36,306 nucleotides of DNA, from positions 164,435 through 200,740 of the forward strand of contig NZ_FOWK01000006.1 of the NCBI RefSeq assembly GCF_900115435.1. The letters are read 5' to 3'. The DNA is from Prevotella sp. tf2-5 (GTDB lineage Bacteria; Bacteroidota; Bacteroidia; Bacteroidales; Bacteroidaceae). Made by a program: the position numbers and the translations under genes. Shown here in pieces: positions 7,836 to 16,672 of this stretch (the first letter of the stretch is position 1; every line of letters begins with the position of its first letter). The notes beneath the pieces were generated by a model. The model was not told the DNA's origin, searched no databases, and saw only the letters and a list, made by a program, of their open reading frames with translations.

Positions 7836-8347
7836 AGCTTGTCCTCCTCTGACTCTAAGACTGAACTCTCAATATATGTCAAGTATTTATCTATCACAAC
7901 TTGATTAAGAATACACAACTGATGGTTTACCTTCTTGTATCTGAGTTGTCCCAAAGCCTGTTCTGCTGTAATGATACCCTTTTCGTAGTCTTCAACTGTG
8001 TCGATTACATTGTCATTGGCAACACCACCTTCAACAATGTCATATTCGTTGGAATAATCTTTCCCTCTACGACAATCAACAACATAATCTAACCATTCTA
8101 AATCATAAGTGGGAAACGACATGATACGAACGTTATCAGCAATAGCGCGATCCATATCGAATTGATAGGTGTTTAATACAGCCTCTGCATTACGTCCTTT
8201 TCGACCAGCCATTACATTAGCCCAATCCTCTGCCTGTTTTCGTATCTTCGTAAGGTAGAATCCAGGTCCAAAGTCCAAGTTCTTCCTTCCAGCCTTTGCT
8301 TTTGGCTGAGGGACTGACATCTGGGAACCATGATACAATGTTAACAT
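7832..8347 (-). CDS. DUF3990 protein, ADP-ribosyltransferase-like fold
   Basis: 171 residues from the ATG at 8347. The frame extends upstream, but this ATG follows an AGGAG ribosome-binding site and overlaps the previous stop by seven bases. The N-terminus reads LYHGS (H6), then DFGPGFYLT (25-33) and QAEDWA, a pattern typical of DUF3990 and like the first two active-site strands of ADP-ribosyltransferases. A later QLCILNQ may be the third. Such proteins are suspected NAD-dependent toxins. It is sandwiched between two small DUF3791-like genes with overlapping ends. Transferase activity is not shown here. Confidence 0.7.
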   Translation of the reverse strand: MLTLYHGSQMSVPQPKAKAGRKNLDFGPGFYLTKIRKQAEDWANVMAGRKGRNAEAVLNTYQFDMDRAIADNVRIMSFPTYDLEWLDYVVDCRRGKDYSNEYDIVEGGVANDNVIDTVEDYEKGIITAEQALGQLRYKKVNHQLCILNQVVIDKYLTYIESSVLESEEDKL

Positions 8348-8592
8348 ACTTTGCTCTCCTTTTCTTCTTGCTCCCAATTATGCAGTGTTTCAATGGTATC
8401 ATCTGTTACCCATTCGAGACTTTGGGTATGAAGTTGCTCGTAGTAGCGAAACAGGCGTTTGTGTATTAAATCTTGACGCTTCAGACGGTCGTGCATCTCC
8501 TTGCCAGAAAGGTGTGCCTTCCTTGCACTGGCCTCGATGGCCATTACTGCGAAATGTATCTTTTTGTATGTGTCCGTCTGATATTTGTCCAT
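8341..8592 (-). CDS. DUF3791-like protein
   Basis: 83 residues, first gene of the triad. IHFAVMAIEASA, a central HDRLKRQ helix and YEQLHTQSLEWVTDDTIETL match the general DUF3791 pattern (Y..LHTQS..W..DDI). It is cytosolic and helical. The ATG at 8592 is preceded by the -7 element at 8630-8637. Its stop overlaps the DUF3990 start. The likely role is antitoxin or adaptor for the DUF3990 protein. Confidence 0.65.
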   Translation of the reverse strand: MDKYQTDTYKKIHFAVMAIEASARKAHLSGKEMHDRLKRQDLIHKRLFRYYEQLHTQSLEWVTDDTIETLHNWEQEEKESKVC

Positions 8593-8629
8593 ATCGCCTA
8601 AATATTATTATTCATTCTCATTCCCGACG

Positions 8630-8637
8630 CAAATATA
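8630..8637 (-). promoter_or_regulatory. Promoter -7 element for the DUF3791-DUF3990-DUF3791 operon
   Basis: TATATTTG on the minus strand, 38 bases before the ATG at 8592; fits TAnnTTTG. Confidence 0.55.
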
Positions 8638-8700
8638 ATGGATTTTTACGACAAAAACAAGTTTTTCTGGAAAAACTTGCTCTCTGCCATCAGGTCTTTT

Positions 8701-9354
8701 CTACATATGTATCTCGAAGAATGCCATGACGACGGCTGTCAGGAAGAGGAGTCCCAGGATACCGATGGGGACATAACAATGTTGGATGTCATATCTTGCA
8801 GGTGTCGTGACACGACAATAGAGCTTGTAGACGAGCCAGCCGACGAAACCGCCCCAGAGGAGTCCTACAGTGATGTCGCCAGGATAGTGGACACCCAGAT
8901 ACAGACGGGTGTAGCAGTTGACGAGCGACCATCCCACAAGGAAGAAAGTGAGCATGCGCTGTCGTATCAGCAGGGAGAAGAACATAGCGATGCTGAAGGT
9001 GTTAGCGGCATGTGCGGAGAAGAAACCGTATTTCCCTCCACGATAGTTATTGACCACATCGACCATAGAGCCGATCTCAGGATCATGGGTGGGTCGCCAG
9101 CGAGCCACGAGTGGTTTGACGATACCGTCATCAATACCACCTGCCAAGAGGTAGCACAGTCCTGCGGCAGCAAAGATCAGAAGCACCTCACGGGCATTCT
9201 TATTTGACTTCAACACAACATAGAGGAGTCCCAGGTACAAGGGTGTCCACGTCAGACCATTGGTCAATGTCAGGATGATGTAGTCGAGAAACGAGGAGTC
9301 ACTGCCATTCACCATCAGCAGCAGTTGTTTGTCAAATTGAATGATTTCTTCCAT
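8701..9354 (-). CDS. PAP2-family membrane phosphatase
   Basis: 217 residues with about five to six membrane helices. The three PAP2 motifs are present in order: KPLVARWRP, FFSAHAANTFS (the PSGH motif, here with Ala before the His) and the TRLYLGVHYPGD histidine motif. Family members remove phosphate from lipid phosphates such as undecaprenyl pyrophosphate or phosphatidylglycerophosphate at the inner membrane. It follows the Bat operon by nine bases and is probably its last gene. The exact lipid substrate cannot be read from the sequence. Confidence 0.85.
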   Translation of the reverse strand: MEEIIQFDKQLLLMVNGSDSSFLDYIILTLTNGLTWTPLYLGLLYVVLKSNKNAREVLLIFAAAGLCYLLAGGIDDGIVKPLVARWRPTHDPEIGSMVDVVNNYRGGKYGFFSAHAANTFSIAMFFSLLIRQRMLTFFLVGWSLVNCYTRLYLGVHYPGDITVGLLWGGFVGWLVYKLYCRVTTPARYDIQHCYVPIGILGLLFLTAVVMAFFEIHM

Positions 9355-9363
9355 ATTACTTTT

Positions 9364-11958
9364 TTAAATAACTTCCAATTGTCTGGCATCTATCCATCCC
9401 TGTTTGCCATCAGCCACACGGATCTCCTTCCAACCGCTCATCGAGCCGTCAGTAATCGTCACACGAGTACCCTCATGTAAGATGAAGAGGTCGGTACCGT
9501 TCTTGGAGGGAGTGCTCTTCACAGTAGCTGCATTCGTCATGATGATAGCCCCGGTACGATGCGTCAGTTTCTGTTTCTGCTGGAAGGCGAAGAGGTTGCT
9601 GAGAACGAACACCACCAACAGGAAGAATGCGCCGAAGAAGCCCACCTTCCGCAGCCATATCCGTCCTGAGAAGAGATAGGCAAGGGCGAGGATAATCGCG
9701 ATGGCAAGGGCTATCAAGGCAGTCCGTGCCCAGGCGTCGACACTCATCAGGTTGACCAGCGAGTGATACCATGTGACGAAGAACATCTCCGACTCAGGGG
9801 TGATCTTATCTATCGTCTTCGAACGAGCCATCTGCAGGTTGAAGCGTGTATCAGCATCACCAGGAGAGAGCAACAGGGCACGCTCATAGTTCAGGATTGC
9901 CTTCGTGATATTATCCGTCCGATAATAGGCGTTACCCAGGTTATAATACAAGTCGGCGCTCACACCACCCTTCAGCAAGGACTCATAGCCGGCTATCGCC
10001 TGTTGGTAATGCTCATGGACATACGCACTGTCTGCCTCCGCCTTCGTCACAGCATGAGAGGTGAGAGGTATGAGGTAAGAGGTAAGAGACAGCAATAACA
10101 ACATCAGGACACGAGTCGACGGAGCCCGACGGATATGTTTCTTACCCTTCAGGAAGTCCTCAATCTTCATAATTGCCTGAATGGCAGCATCATATACCTT
10201 ATTCATATTACCACTGGGATCACCTGGAGCATAACGGGCATACTCACACTCGTCAAGGGCTCCGATAAACTGGTTGACGGTATCCGTATCCACGCCACGC
10301 TCAGAAAGCCGCTGACTGATGTTCTCACGAGAGAGCTGGGTGACAGGCATATCGAGCTTGTCGCCCACATATCCCCAGAGGGCACGCAGCACCTCATCAT
10401 AGAACTCGCTCTGCTTGCCTGCCTTCAACAGTTTGTCAGCCTGACGCAGACGACGGACAGCGACCTTGTTGGCACGCTTGCCACGCATCTTCCCGATATT
10501 GGCATTCTCTATCGCACGATGGCGGAAGATGATGAAGAGGGAGATGAAGACGGCAAGGAGGACGGCAAGACTGATCCAATAGAAGACGGAGCCGAAGAAA
10601 TAGTCGTCCACCTCACGAAGACGTGACGGGGCAGTCTTGATATAACGGATGTCCTTATTCAACTGTTTCACTTCCTCACTGGTATAAGCAGCCACACTGG
10701 AGGTACCATCGCCCTTTGCCACATCAAGGGTAAAGGGTTGTGAGCGAAGTGTCTTGTAACTGTTCGACTGTGTGTCATAGTAAGTGAACTCCACAGGAGG
10801 AATCTCATATTTACCCTGATGACGAGGTACGACAAGGATGTCATAAACCATACTGCCCTCCACCCCATTTGTCGTCAGTTTGGTGTTGTCCGTGACCTTG
10901 GCATCATACTGGTCAAAGTCTTTCGGCAGATTGACGACAGGTTGTTTGATGAGTTTCAGGTTACCTGTACCACTCACTGTGACACGGAAGGTGACGGGGT
11001 CGTTCGCCTTCACCTCTTTCTTGTTGATCGTTGCCGTCAGGGAGAACGTGCCTACGCCACCCGAGAAATTCGTGGGACGCGCAGGCAGCGGGTCAACAGT
11101 GATGGTCAGACCAGGTGCCTTGATCTCTTTCTTCACCTCCATATAGCCGGAGCCACCGTTGAAGAAAGCCTCGAAGGGGTCGACATTACGGTTCTGCAAC
11201 ACCACCATACCCTCGTAGGTAATACTGGGAATCTCCAACTTACCCGTCGTCTGTGGGAACATCACATACTGTTGCCACGTCACTGTACGATACGGACGAC
11301 CGTTGAGGGTCTCCAGCTTAAAGCTCTTCTGTTGTGGTAGCGGAACCTCACGAGTATAGAAACTCTTCAGGTCGGGCATCTTACCACTCAGCGAGGTCAG
11401 GTCGACGAGGGTATACACCTTATATGTCAGCAGGATCGGTTCCTGTTCATGGACATGACTCTTGTTGGCGCTGACCTTGATGAAGAGGTCGCTGCCAGAG
11501 ATATGACTGCCTGCCGCACGAGCCTGTCCCGCACCCTGCGGACGCTGTCCTCCCCCATTGCTCCCCTGTTGTGCCGTTCCAGACACTTTGATATGCAACT
11601 CATTAGAATGCAACGACTTACCATTCACTGTGGCATGTGCGGCAGGGATGGTAAAAGAACCGTTCTTCGTGGCTGAGAGGATATAGGTGTATGTCACGGA
11701 TGTCGAGCTCGACGTATGACCATTGACCATCTGGAAACTCGACTGGGTGGACGTGCTGGGACCCATCAGTACCTCGAAGGCATCAGGGATATTCCCCGCA
11801 CGGAAACCACTGACATCATCCGTATTGACGGTATAGGTCAGTCGGAACTGCTCCCCTACCGCCACCTGAGAGGGAGCCCTTCCTGTGATCTGCTGTGCGA
11901 CCATAGTCGCAATGTAAAAATTAAATAATGAAATAATTAAAATCAGCTGTTTCTTCAT
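9364..11958 (-). CDS. BatD-BatE fusion protein (aerotolerance operon)
   Basis: 864 residues. The signal peptide (1-22) is followed by BatD-type beta domains (about 25-430), a membrane helix near 455-477 and a cytosolic region to about 610. A second hydrophobic stretch, LMLLLLSLTSYLIPL (about 618-632), looks like a leftover BatE signal peptide. TPR repeats (ADLYYNLGNAYYRTDNITKAI), two more membrane helices and a C-terminal SH3-like domain (GTRVTITDGSMSGWKEIRV) follow. In Bacteroides these are separate genes. The Bat proteins work together in the envelope in oxygen and stress tolerance, with mechanism unclear. The fusion joint coincides with heptanucleotide repeats at 10059-10086. Confidence 0.85.
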   Translation of the reverse strand: MKKQLILIISLFNFYIATMVAQQITGRAPSQVAVGEQFRLTYTVNTDDVSGFRAGNIPDAFEVLMGPSTSTQSSFQMVNGHTSSSTSVTYTYILSATKNGSFTIPAAHATVNGKSLHSNELHIKVSGTAQQGSNGGGQRPQGAGQARAAGSHISGSDLFIKVSANKSHVHEQEPILLTYKVYTLVDLTSLSGKMPDLKSFYTREVPLPQQKSFKLETLNGRPYRTVTWQQYVMFPQTTGKLEIPSITYEGMVVLQNRNVDPFEAFFNGGSGYMEVKKEIKAPGLTITVDPLPARPTNFSGGVGTFSLTATINKKEVKANDPVTFRVTVSGTGNLKLIKQPVVNLPKDFDQYDAKVTDNTKLTTNGVEGSMVYDILVVPRHQGKYEIPPVEFTYYDTQSNSYKTLRSQPFTLDVAKGDGTSSVAAYTSEEVKQLNKDIRYIKTAPSRLREVDDYFFGSVFYWISLAVLLAVFISLFIIFRHRAIENANIGKMRGKRANKVAVRRLRQADKLLKAGKQSEFYDEVLRALWGYVGDKLDMPVTQLSRENISQRLSERGVDTDTVNQFIGALDECEYARYAPGDPSGNMNKVYDAAIQAIMKIEDFLKGKKHIRRAPSTRVLMLLLLSLTSYLIPLTSHAVTKAEADSAYVHEHYQQAIAGYESLLKGGVSADLYYNLGNAYYRTDNITKAILNYERALLLSPGDADTRFNLQMARSKTIDKITPESEMFFVTWYHSLVNLMSVDAWARTALIALAIAIILALAYLFSGRIWLRKVGFFGAFFLLVVFVLSNLFAFQQKQKLTHRTGAIIMTNAATVKSTPSKNGTDLFILHEGTRVTITDGSMSGWKEIRVADGKQGWIDARQLEVI
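10059..10086. repeat. Four heptanucleotide units at the BatD-BatE joint
   Basis: The plus strand reads AGGTGAG, AGGTATG, AGGTAAG, AGGTAAG, then AGACAGC. It encodes residues of the internal hydrophobic stretch (about 625-634). AGGTAAG also occurs in the 7445-7577 tract. Confidence 0.7.
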
Positions 11959-12004
11959 TTTATATTTCTACATTTTTACATTTTATCATTTTTACATTTC
12001 CCTT

Positions 12005-13708
12005 TTACCAGTTCTTCTGCAACTTACGAGTCTGTTTCTGATGCTGAGCCTTCTTGATACGCTGTTGCGTATTCTTCTCCTCCTGCATGGCAGCATTCAA
12101 CAACTGCTCGGCATTCTCCTTGCTCATCTGAGGCTTGTCCTGCTTCTGCTGCTGTTCCTTGTCCTGTTGCTTCTGCTGGTCTTGCTTGTCCTGGTCTTTA
12201 TTCTTGTCCTTATTGTCTTTGTTGTCCTTGTTCTGCTTCTGCTGCTGGTTCTGTTGGTTCTGCTGCTGTTGTTTCTGCTGCCGTTTACAGAGTTCCAGGT
12301 TATAACGTGTCTCGTCGTCGTTAGGGTTGTTACGCAACGACTCCTTATAAGCCTCTATCGCCTCGCTGTACATCTGGTGTCCCTGACAGATGACACCAAT
12401 GTTATGATAGGCATACGAGCGACGATGCTTGTTCGTCTCCAGCTTAGCGGCAGTCTGGAACTGTTCGATGGCGGCAGAGTCTTTCTTCTGAGCCAACAGG
12501 GCATTACCCAGGTTATATGCCGCCTGGGCGTTCTTTCCGTTCTTCTCGATAGCCTTACGATAGTCCACCTCTGCCTCCGCGAACTTGCCAGCATGGAACT
12601 GTTTGTTGCCCTGACGGATATAGTCACGGTCACTCTGTGCCTGAGCACCCACCGCCATCATCAGCAACAGGATCGTGGCGACTCTCTTACGAGTGAACAG
12701 ATGGATCTTACGCAGACGCTGGTTCTTGATCTCCAGGATACAGATCTCCGCGATCAGGAGTAGTAACACGATGATACCCACCGCCTGGAACTGCTCGTCA
12801 TAGTCGCTGTATACCGTACTGGAGATCTCTTTCTTCGAGAGTTTATCCAACTCATGGTTCAACTGCTCCTGAGCGTTACTGTTATTCTCCACATGGATAT
12901 AAGCACCGCCACCAGCCTGGGCGACCTCTTTACACATCCCCTCGTTGAGAGCTGACATCACGGTCTCACCCGTATTGTCCTTCATATAGTCGCTACTGCC
13001 TGCAATGGGGATAGGAGCACCTTTCGTCGTACCGATACCCAGTACATAGACACGCATCCCCTTATCCTTAGCCTCCTGAGCCGCCTCCAAGGCACCACCC
13101 TCGTGATCCTCACCATCGGTAATGACAATAATCGCCTTGCCGACGCCCTCTTCCTGTGTGAAGCTATGGGAAGCCATCGTCACCGCAGCGGCGATATCCG
13201 TTCCCTGCGTCTCTATCATCGACGGTTCGATACTGCTCAGGAACATCTTCGCTGATACGAAATCACTGGTGATCGGCAATTGTACAAAGGCGTCACCCGC
13301 AAAGACGATCAGTCCTATCTTGTCGTTCGTGAAATGGTCGACGAGGTTCTCCACCATCATCTTCGCACGGTCCAGACGACTCGGTGCCACATCCTCCGCC
13401 AGCATCGAGTTACTGATATCCAAGGCGATAATGGTCTCTATACCCGTCCGCTTCTCGTGACTGATCCTCGTCCCCATCTGAGGACGTGCCAGCATCACAA
13501 TCAACAAGGCGAGAGCTGTCAGCAACAGACAGAACTTCACCAATGGACGGAAACGGGAGACATCAGGCATCAACTGGCGCACCAGGTCCATATCACCAAA
13601 GCGACGGAGCTGTCTGCGCTGACGGATGACCATCCCCCAACGGATCAGTGCCAATACAGGAATCAGCACCAGTGCATACAGATATATAGGGTCTTCGAAT
13701 CGAAACAT
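12005..13708 (-). CDS. BatB-BatC fusion: von Willebrand A domain plus TPR protein
   Basis: 567 residues. Two N-terminal membrane helices (about 8-28 and 57-75) precede a VWA domain with MIDAS motif DISNS (97-101), and a third helix follows at 308-326. Residues 341-358 (KRVATILLLMMAVGAQAQ) look exactly like a signal peptide with its cleavage site, retained inside the fused protein. TPR repeats occupy about 360-475, then a Gln/Lys/Asp-rich low-complexity tail (477-530) and a basic end. In Bacteroides BatB and BatC are separate proteins. It stands between BatA and BatD-BatE in the operon. Confidence 0.88.
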   Translation of the reverse strand: MFRFEDPIYLYALVLIPVLALIRWGMVIRQRRQLRRFGDMDLVRQLMPDVSRFRPLVKFCLLLTALALLIVMLARPQMGTRISHEKRTGIETIIALDISNSMLAEDVAPSRLDRAKMMVENLVDHFTNDKIGLIVFAGDAFVQLPITSDFVSAKMFLSSIEPSMIETQGTDIAAAVTMASHSFTQEEGVGKAIIVITDGEDHEGGALEAAQEAKDKGMRVYVLGIGTTKGAPIPIAGSSDYMKDNTGETVMSALNEGMCKEVAQAGGGAYIHVENNSNAQEQLNHELDKLSKKEISSTVYSDYDEQFQAVGIIVLLLLIAEICILEIKNQRLRKIHLFTRKRVATILLLMMAVGAQAQSDRDYIRQGNKQFHAGKFAEAEVDYRKAIEKNGKNAQAAYNLGNALLAQKKDSAAIEQFQTAAKLETNKHRRSYAYHNIGVICQGHQMYSEAIEAYKESLRNNPNDDETRYNLELCKRQQKQQQQNQQNQQQKQNKDNKDNKDKNKDQDKQDQQKQQDKEQQQKQDKPQMSKENAEQLLNAAMQEEKNTQQRIKKAQHQKQTRKLQKNW

Positions 13709-13716
13709 ATAAACTC

Positions 13717-14715
13717 TTATGGCAATTTTCTAAATAGGGTTATTCTCAACAGGATCTCTAACAGGAGCAACAGGACAGCGGCAATAGCAAAGGGCTGGTA
13801 TGCCTCATATTTCTTGCTATATGTCTTGACACTCAACTTGGACTTCTCCAACTTATCGATCTCCTTATAGATATTCTGCAACTCCTTGTTATTGGTGGCA
13901 CGATAGAAGTCACCATCCGTCGCCGCCGCGATGTCACTCAGCGTCTTGCTGTCTATCTCCACAGGGACATTCACATACTGCACACTACCTGCCACCACCA
14001 TCGGGTAAGGAGCCACCTTGTTCGTTCCCACACCAATGGTATAGACACGGATACCGAGGCTCTTGGCAATCTCCGCGGCAGTCATCGGTGACAGGTCACC
14101 ACGGTTGTTACTACCATCCGTCAACAGGATGACGACCTTGCTCTTCGCCTTAGAGTCCTTCAGGCGGCTCACCGCATTCGCCAGTCCCATACCTATCGCG
14201 GTACCATCCTCTATCAGTCCACGTGTCGCCATATCCGTACGGACCCCTTGCAACAGGTTCAGCAAGGAGGCATGATCGGTCGTCATCGGACACTGTGTGA
14301 ACGCCTCTCCCGCAAAGATCGTCAAACCGATATTGTCATTGGGACGACCTGCGATGAACTCCGCCGCCACCTGTTTCGCTGCCTCAATACGGTTAGGCTT
14401 CAGGTCTTCCGCCAGCATAGAGCCGGAGACGTCCATTGCCATCATGATATCGATACCTTCCACCGACTTGTTATTCCATGAGTTATGAGTCTGGGGGCGC
14501 GCCAGTATCAGGATGAGCAGTACAAAGACGGCAAGACGCAGTATCAACTGTAATGGCATGAGCGTCACCTTCCAGCTGCGGGGAGCGAAGCGATAGGCTC
14601 TCGTATCACTCATCCGCATGGTCGGCTCCGTCTTCTTCCTGTACATCAGGTACCATATTATATACGGTACGAGCAGGAGCAGGAGAAACAGATATTCTTT
14701 ATTCGCAAATTCCAT
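13717..14715 (-). CDS. batA: BatA, von Willebrand A domain membrane protein
   Basis: 332 residues: two N-terminal membrane helices, then a VWA domain with MIDAS motif DVSGS (95-99) and later LTDGSNNRG, and a C-terminal helix (about 309-327). BatA and BatB are paired VWA proteins at the inner membrane whose metal site is thought to bind partner proteins. It is nine bases upstream of the BatB-BatC gene, and both are transcribed from the common Bat operon. Confidence 0.9.
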   Translation of the reverse strand: MEFANKEYLFLLLLLVPYIIWYLMYRKKTEPTMRMSDTRAYRFAPRSWKVTLMPLQLILRLAVFVLLILILARPQTHNSWNNKSVEGIDIMMAMDVSGSMLAEDLKPNRIEAAKQVAAEFIAGRPNDNIGLTIFAGEAFTQCPMTTDHASLLNLLQGVRTDMATRGLIEDGTAIGMGLANAVSRLKDSKAKSKVVILLTDGSNNRGDLSPMTAAEIAKSLGIRVYTIGVGTNKVAPYPMVVAGSVQYVNVPVEIDSKTLSDIAAATDGDFYRATNNKELQNIYKEIDKLEKSKLSVKTYSKKYEAYQPFAIAAVLLLLLEILLRITLFRKLP

Positions 14716-14731
14716 TGTTCTTTCTTCTTTA

Positions 14732-15802
14732 TTACATGACTCCCGTGAGAATCATCAGTCTGTAGATCACAAAGCCCAGCAGGACGAGGCTGACGATGAT
14801 GGCAGCGGCGATCGAGCCCTTCAGGGCACGACGGGTCTTCAGCGAGCGCTGGTCCTCTGCCGACAGCTGCGGTTTCTCTTCCTCCACCACCTGCTGCTCC
14901 TGTTTGGTCTGATTGATAAACTCAATGGCATTGACCAGGTTCATGTCATTCTCGTTGATGAGCGTCGAATACTTGGCGAACTTCACCAGGTCAGCGGTCG
15001 TGAAGAGCTGGCGTAACTCATCCAGCGACTTCTGGTCACCATCCCGTGTCAGTCGCTCGATAATCTCAGAGCTCGTCATCTCCATAGCCGAGAACTTATA
15101 CCGCTCCTCAATATAACGGCGCAGCGTGTCCGTCAGTTTCGTATAGTATTCCTTTTGGTTCTCCGAGGACACCATTTTGTCAGCCTTGATCTGCTCAATC
15201 TCCTTCATCGCCTTCTGGTGAGGCAACAGTCTCTTCACCAGCTTAAAGCTCTTGATGAGCGGTTTGTTGTCACGTAACCTGACATACAAATAGGAGGCGA
15301 CACCCAACAGGAGGAGCATCAGGACACTCAACCAGAACACCAGTGACCAGTCGCTCCATAAGAACGGGTTGTCCTGGACGTCCTTGGGACCAAAGAACTG
15401 GTTCATCTTGGTGGTATCCACATCGACCTCCATCACTTTCAGGGCAAGACTCTTGCTCTGATAAGTTTTCCCGTCCACCTTCACCTTGAAAGGAGGGAGA
15501 TAATAAAGCTTGCCGTCAAAGGAAGTCAGGGTATAGACACGACTCCACCGTTGTCCATTGTCTATCTCCTCCTTCTGTTCCTCTCCTACCGACAGCACCT
15601 CAACGCCCTCCACCAACAGCTCTCTGGACTTATAGGTCGGGAAGATGACTTTCGCATCCGCCGGTGCAGTGACGGTCACGGTGACATGTACCTGTTGTCC
15701 GATGAGCATCTGGATAGAGTCGATCCTCGCCTCTACCCCCACCTGTGCCATCATCGTGGCAACGGTACCTACCAGTGTTATCAGTAATAGGATTCGTTTC
15801 AT
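14732..15802 (-). CDS. BatD-like membrane protein of the MoxR-Bat operon
   Basis: 356 residues: signal peptide (1-20), an extracytoplasmic beta-sandwich (about 21-145) of the BatD/DUF4381-like kind, a membrane helix (about 156-175), a basic cytosolic helical region (180-320) and a final membrane helix near the C-terminus. This gene routinely sits between the DUF58 gene and batA in Bacteroidetes. There are zero spare bases between it and the DUF58 stop. Likely an envelope partner of the VWA proteins; exact function unknown. Confidence 0.75.
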   Translation of the reverse strand: MKRILLLITLVGTVATMMAQVGVEARIDSIQMLIGQQVHVTVTVTAPADAKVIFPTYKSRELLVEGVEVLSVGEEQKEEIDNGQRWSRVYTLTSFDGKLYYLPPFKVKVDGKTYQSKSLALKVMEVDVDTTKMNQFFGPKDVQDNPFLWSDWSLVFWLSVLMLLLLGVASYLYVRLRDNKPLIKSFKLVKRLLPHQKAMKEIEQIKADKMVSSENQKEYYTKLTDTLRRYIEERYKFSAMEMTSSEIIERLTRDGDQKSLDELRQLFTTADLVKFAKYSTLINENDMNLVNAIEFINQTKQEQQVVEEEKPQLSAEDQRSLKTRRALKGSIAAAIIVSLVLLGFVIYRLMILTGVM

Positions 15803-16672
15803 CTAACTACGTTGTTTAAACAGCATCAGCAGGTGTTTCACGAAATCATCGTTCGTGGCGATGCTGATCATGTCCACATTACTCTTATTCATCGTCTCGC
15901 GAAGCTGTTGCTGACGATTCATCCAATAGTGCTGATGAGCCTGACGGAGCCGTTTGCTACTGGTATCGATATACTGTTCGAAACCAGTCTCGGCATCCAC
16001 CACCCGCATCAGTCCCACATCAGGCAGTTCCTTGGCACGAAGGTCATACACCTGGACGGCAACGACATCATGCTTTCGATTACAGATCTGCAGGGTCTGC
16101 AGGAAGTCCTGTTGCACATAGAAGTCACTCAGCACGAAGGCGGTACAGCGTCGCTTGGCGACACTCGTCAGGAACTCCAATGCCTGTTTGATGTCGGTAC
16201 GCTTGCTCTCCGGTTTGAAGTCCAATAACTCACGGATGATATACAGGATATGCTTGCGACCCTTCTTCGGAGGGATATATTTCTCAATATGGTCGGAGAA
16301 GAACACCACACCAATCTTATCATTATTCTGAATAGCACTGAAGGCGATGGTTGCCGCTATCTCCGTCACCATGTCACGCTTCATCTGCTTCTGGGTACCG
16401 AAGTCAAGGGAGCCGCTGACATCGATGAGCAGCATCACCGTCAACTCACGCTCCTCCTCGAATACCTTCACATAAGGACGGTGGAAACGAGCCGTCACAT
16501 TCCAGTCGATGTCACGGACATCATCTCCGTATTGGTATTCACGCACCTCACTGAAAGCCATACCACGTCCTTTAAAGGCAGAGTGATACTGCCCAGCGAA
16601 GACGTTGGCACTCAGTCCGCGTGCCTTGATCTCAATCTTCCGAACTTTCTTAAGTAACTCAGCAGTTTCCAT
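15803..16672 (-). CDS. DUF58 domain protein
   Basis: 289 residues, no membrane helices. It has the DUF58 signature (EYQYGDDVRDIDWNVTAR, about 46-63) followed by a VWA-like stretch LLIDVSGSLDFG with DxSxS. DUF58 proteins accompany MoxR ATPases almost everywhere and are thought to be their substrates or partners. The ATG shares one base with the MoxR stop (TAATG at 16672), so translation is coupled. Confidence 0.9.
   Translation of the reverse strand: METAELLKKVRKIEIKARGLSANVFAGQYHSAFKGRGMAFSEVREYQYGDDVRDIDWNVTARFHRPYVKVFEEERELTVMLLIDVSGSLDFGTQKQMKRDMVTEIAATIAFSAIQNNDKIGVVFFSDHIEKYIPPKKGRKHILYIIRELLDFKPESKRTDIKQALEFLTSVAKRRCTAFVLSDFYVQQDFLQTLQICNRKHDVVAVQVYDLRAKELPDVGLMRVVDAETGFEQYIDTSSKRLRQAHQHYWMNRQQQLRETMNKSNVDMISIATNDDFVKHLLMLFKQRS

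Noticed and set aside
8638..9207. 189-codon plus-strand frame opposite the PAP2 gene
   Set aside because: All three PAP2 motifs are on the minus strand in the same place; the plus frame lacks a signal and looks like antisense of membrane helices.
11958..12004. AT-rich repeats (ACATTTT-like) between two Bat genes counted as heptad family
   Set aside because: Spacing varies between seven and nine bases and the unit drifts; likely simple AT-rich sequence.
12041..12763. Long leucine-rich plus-strand frame opposite the BatB-BatC gene
   Set aside because: It is the complement of the Gln/Lys-rich low-complexity tail (CTG/CTT codons from CAG/AAG), with no start signals or domain.
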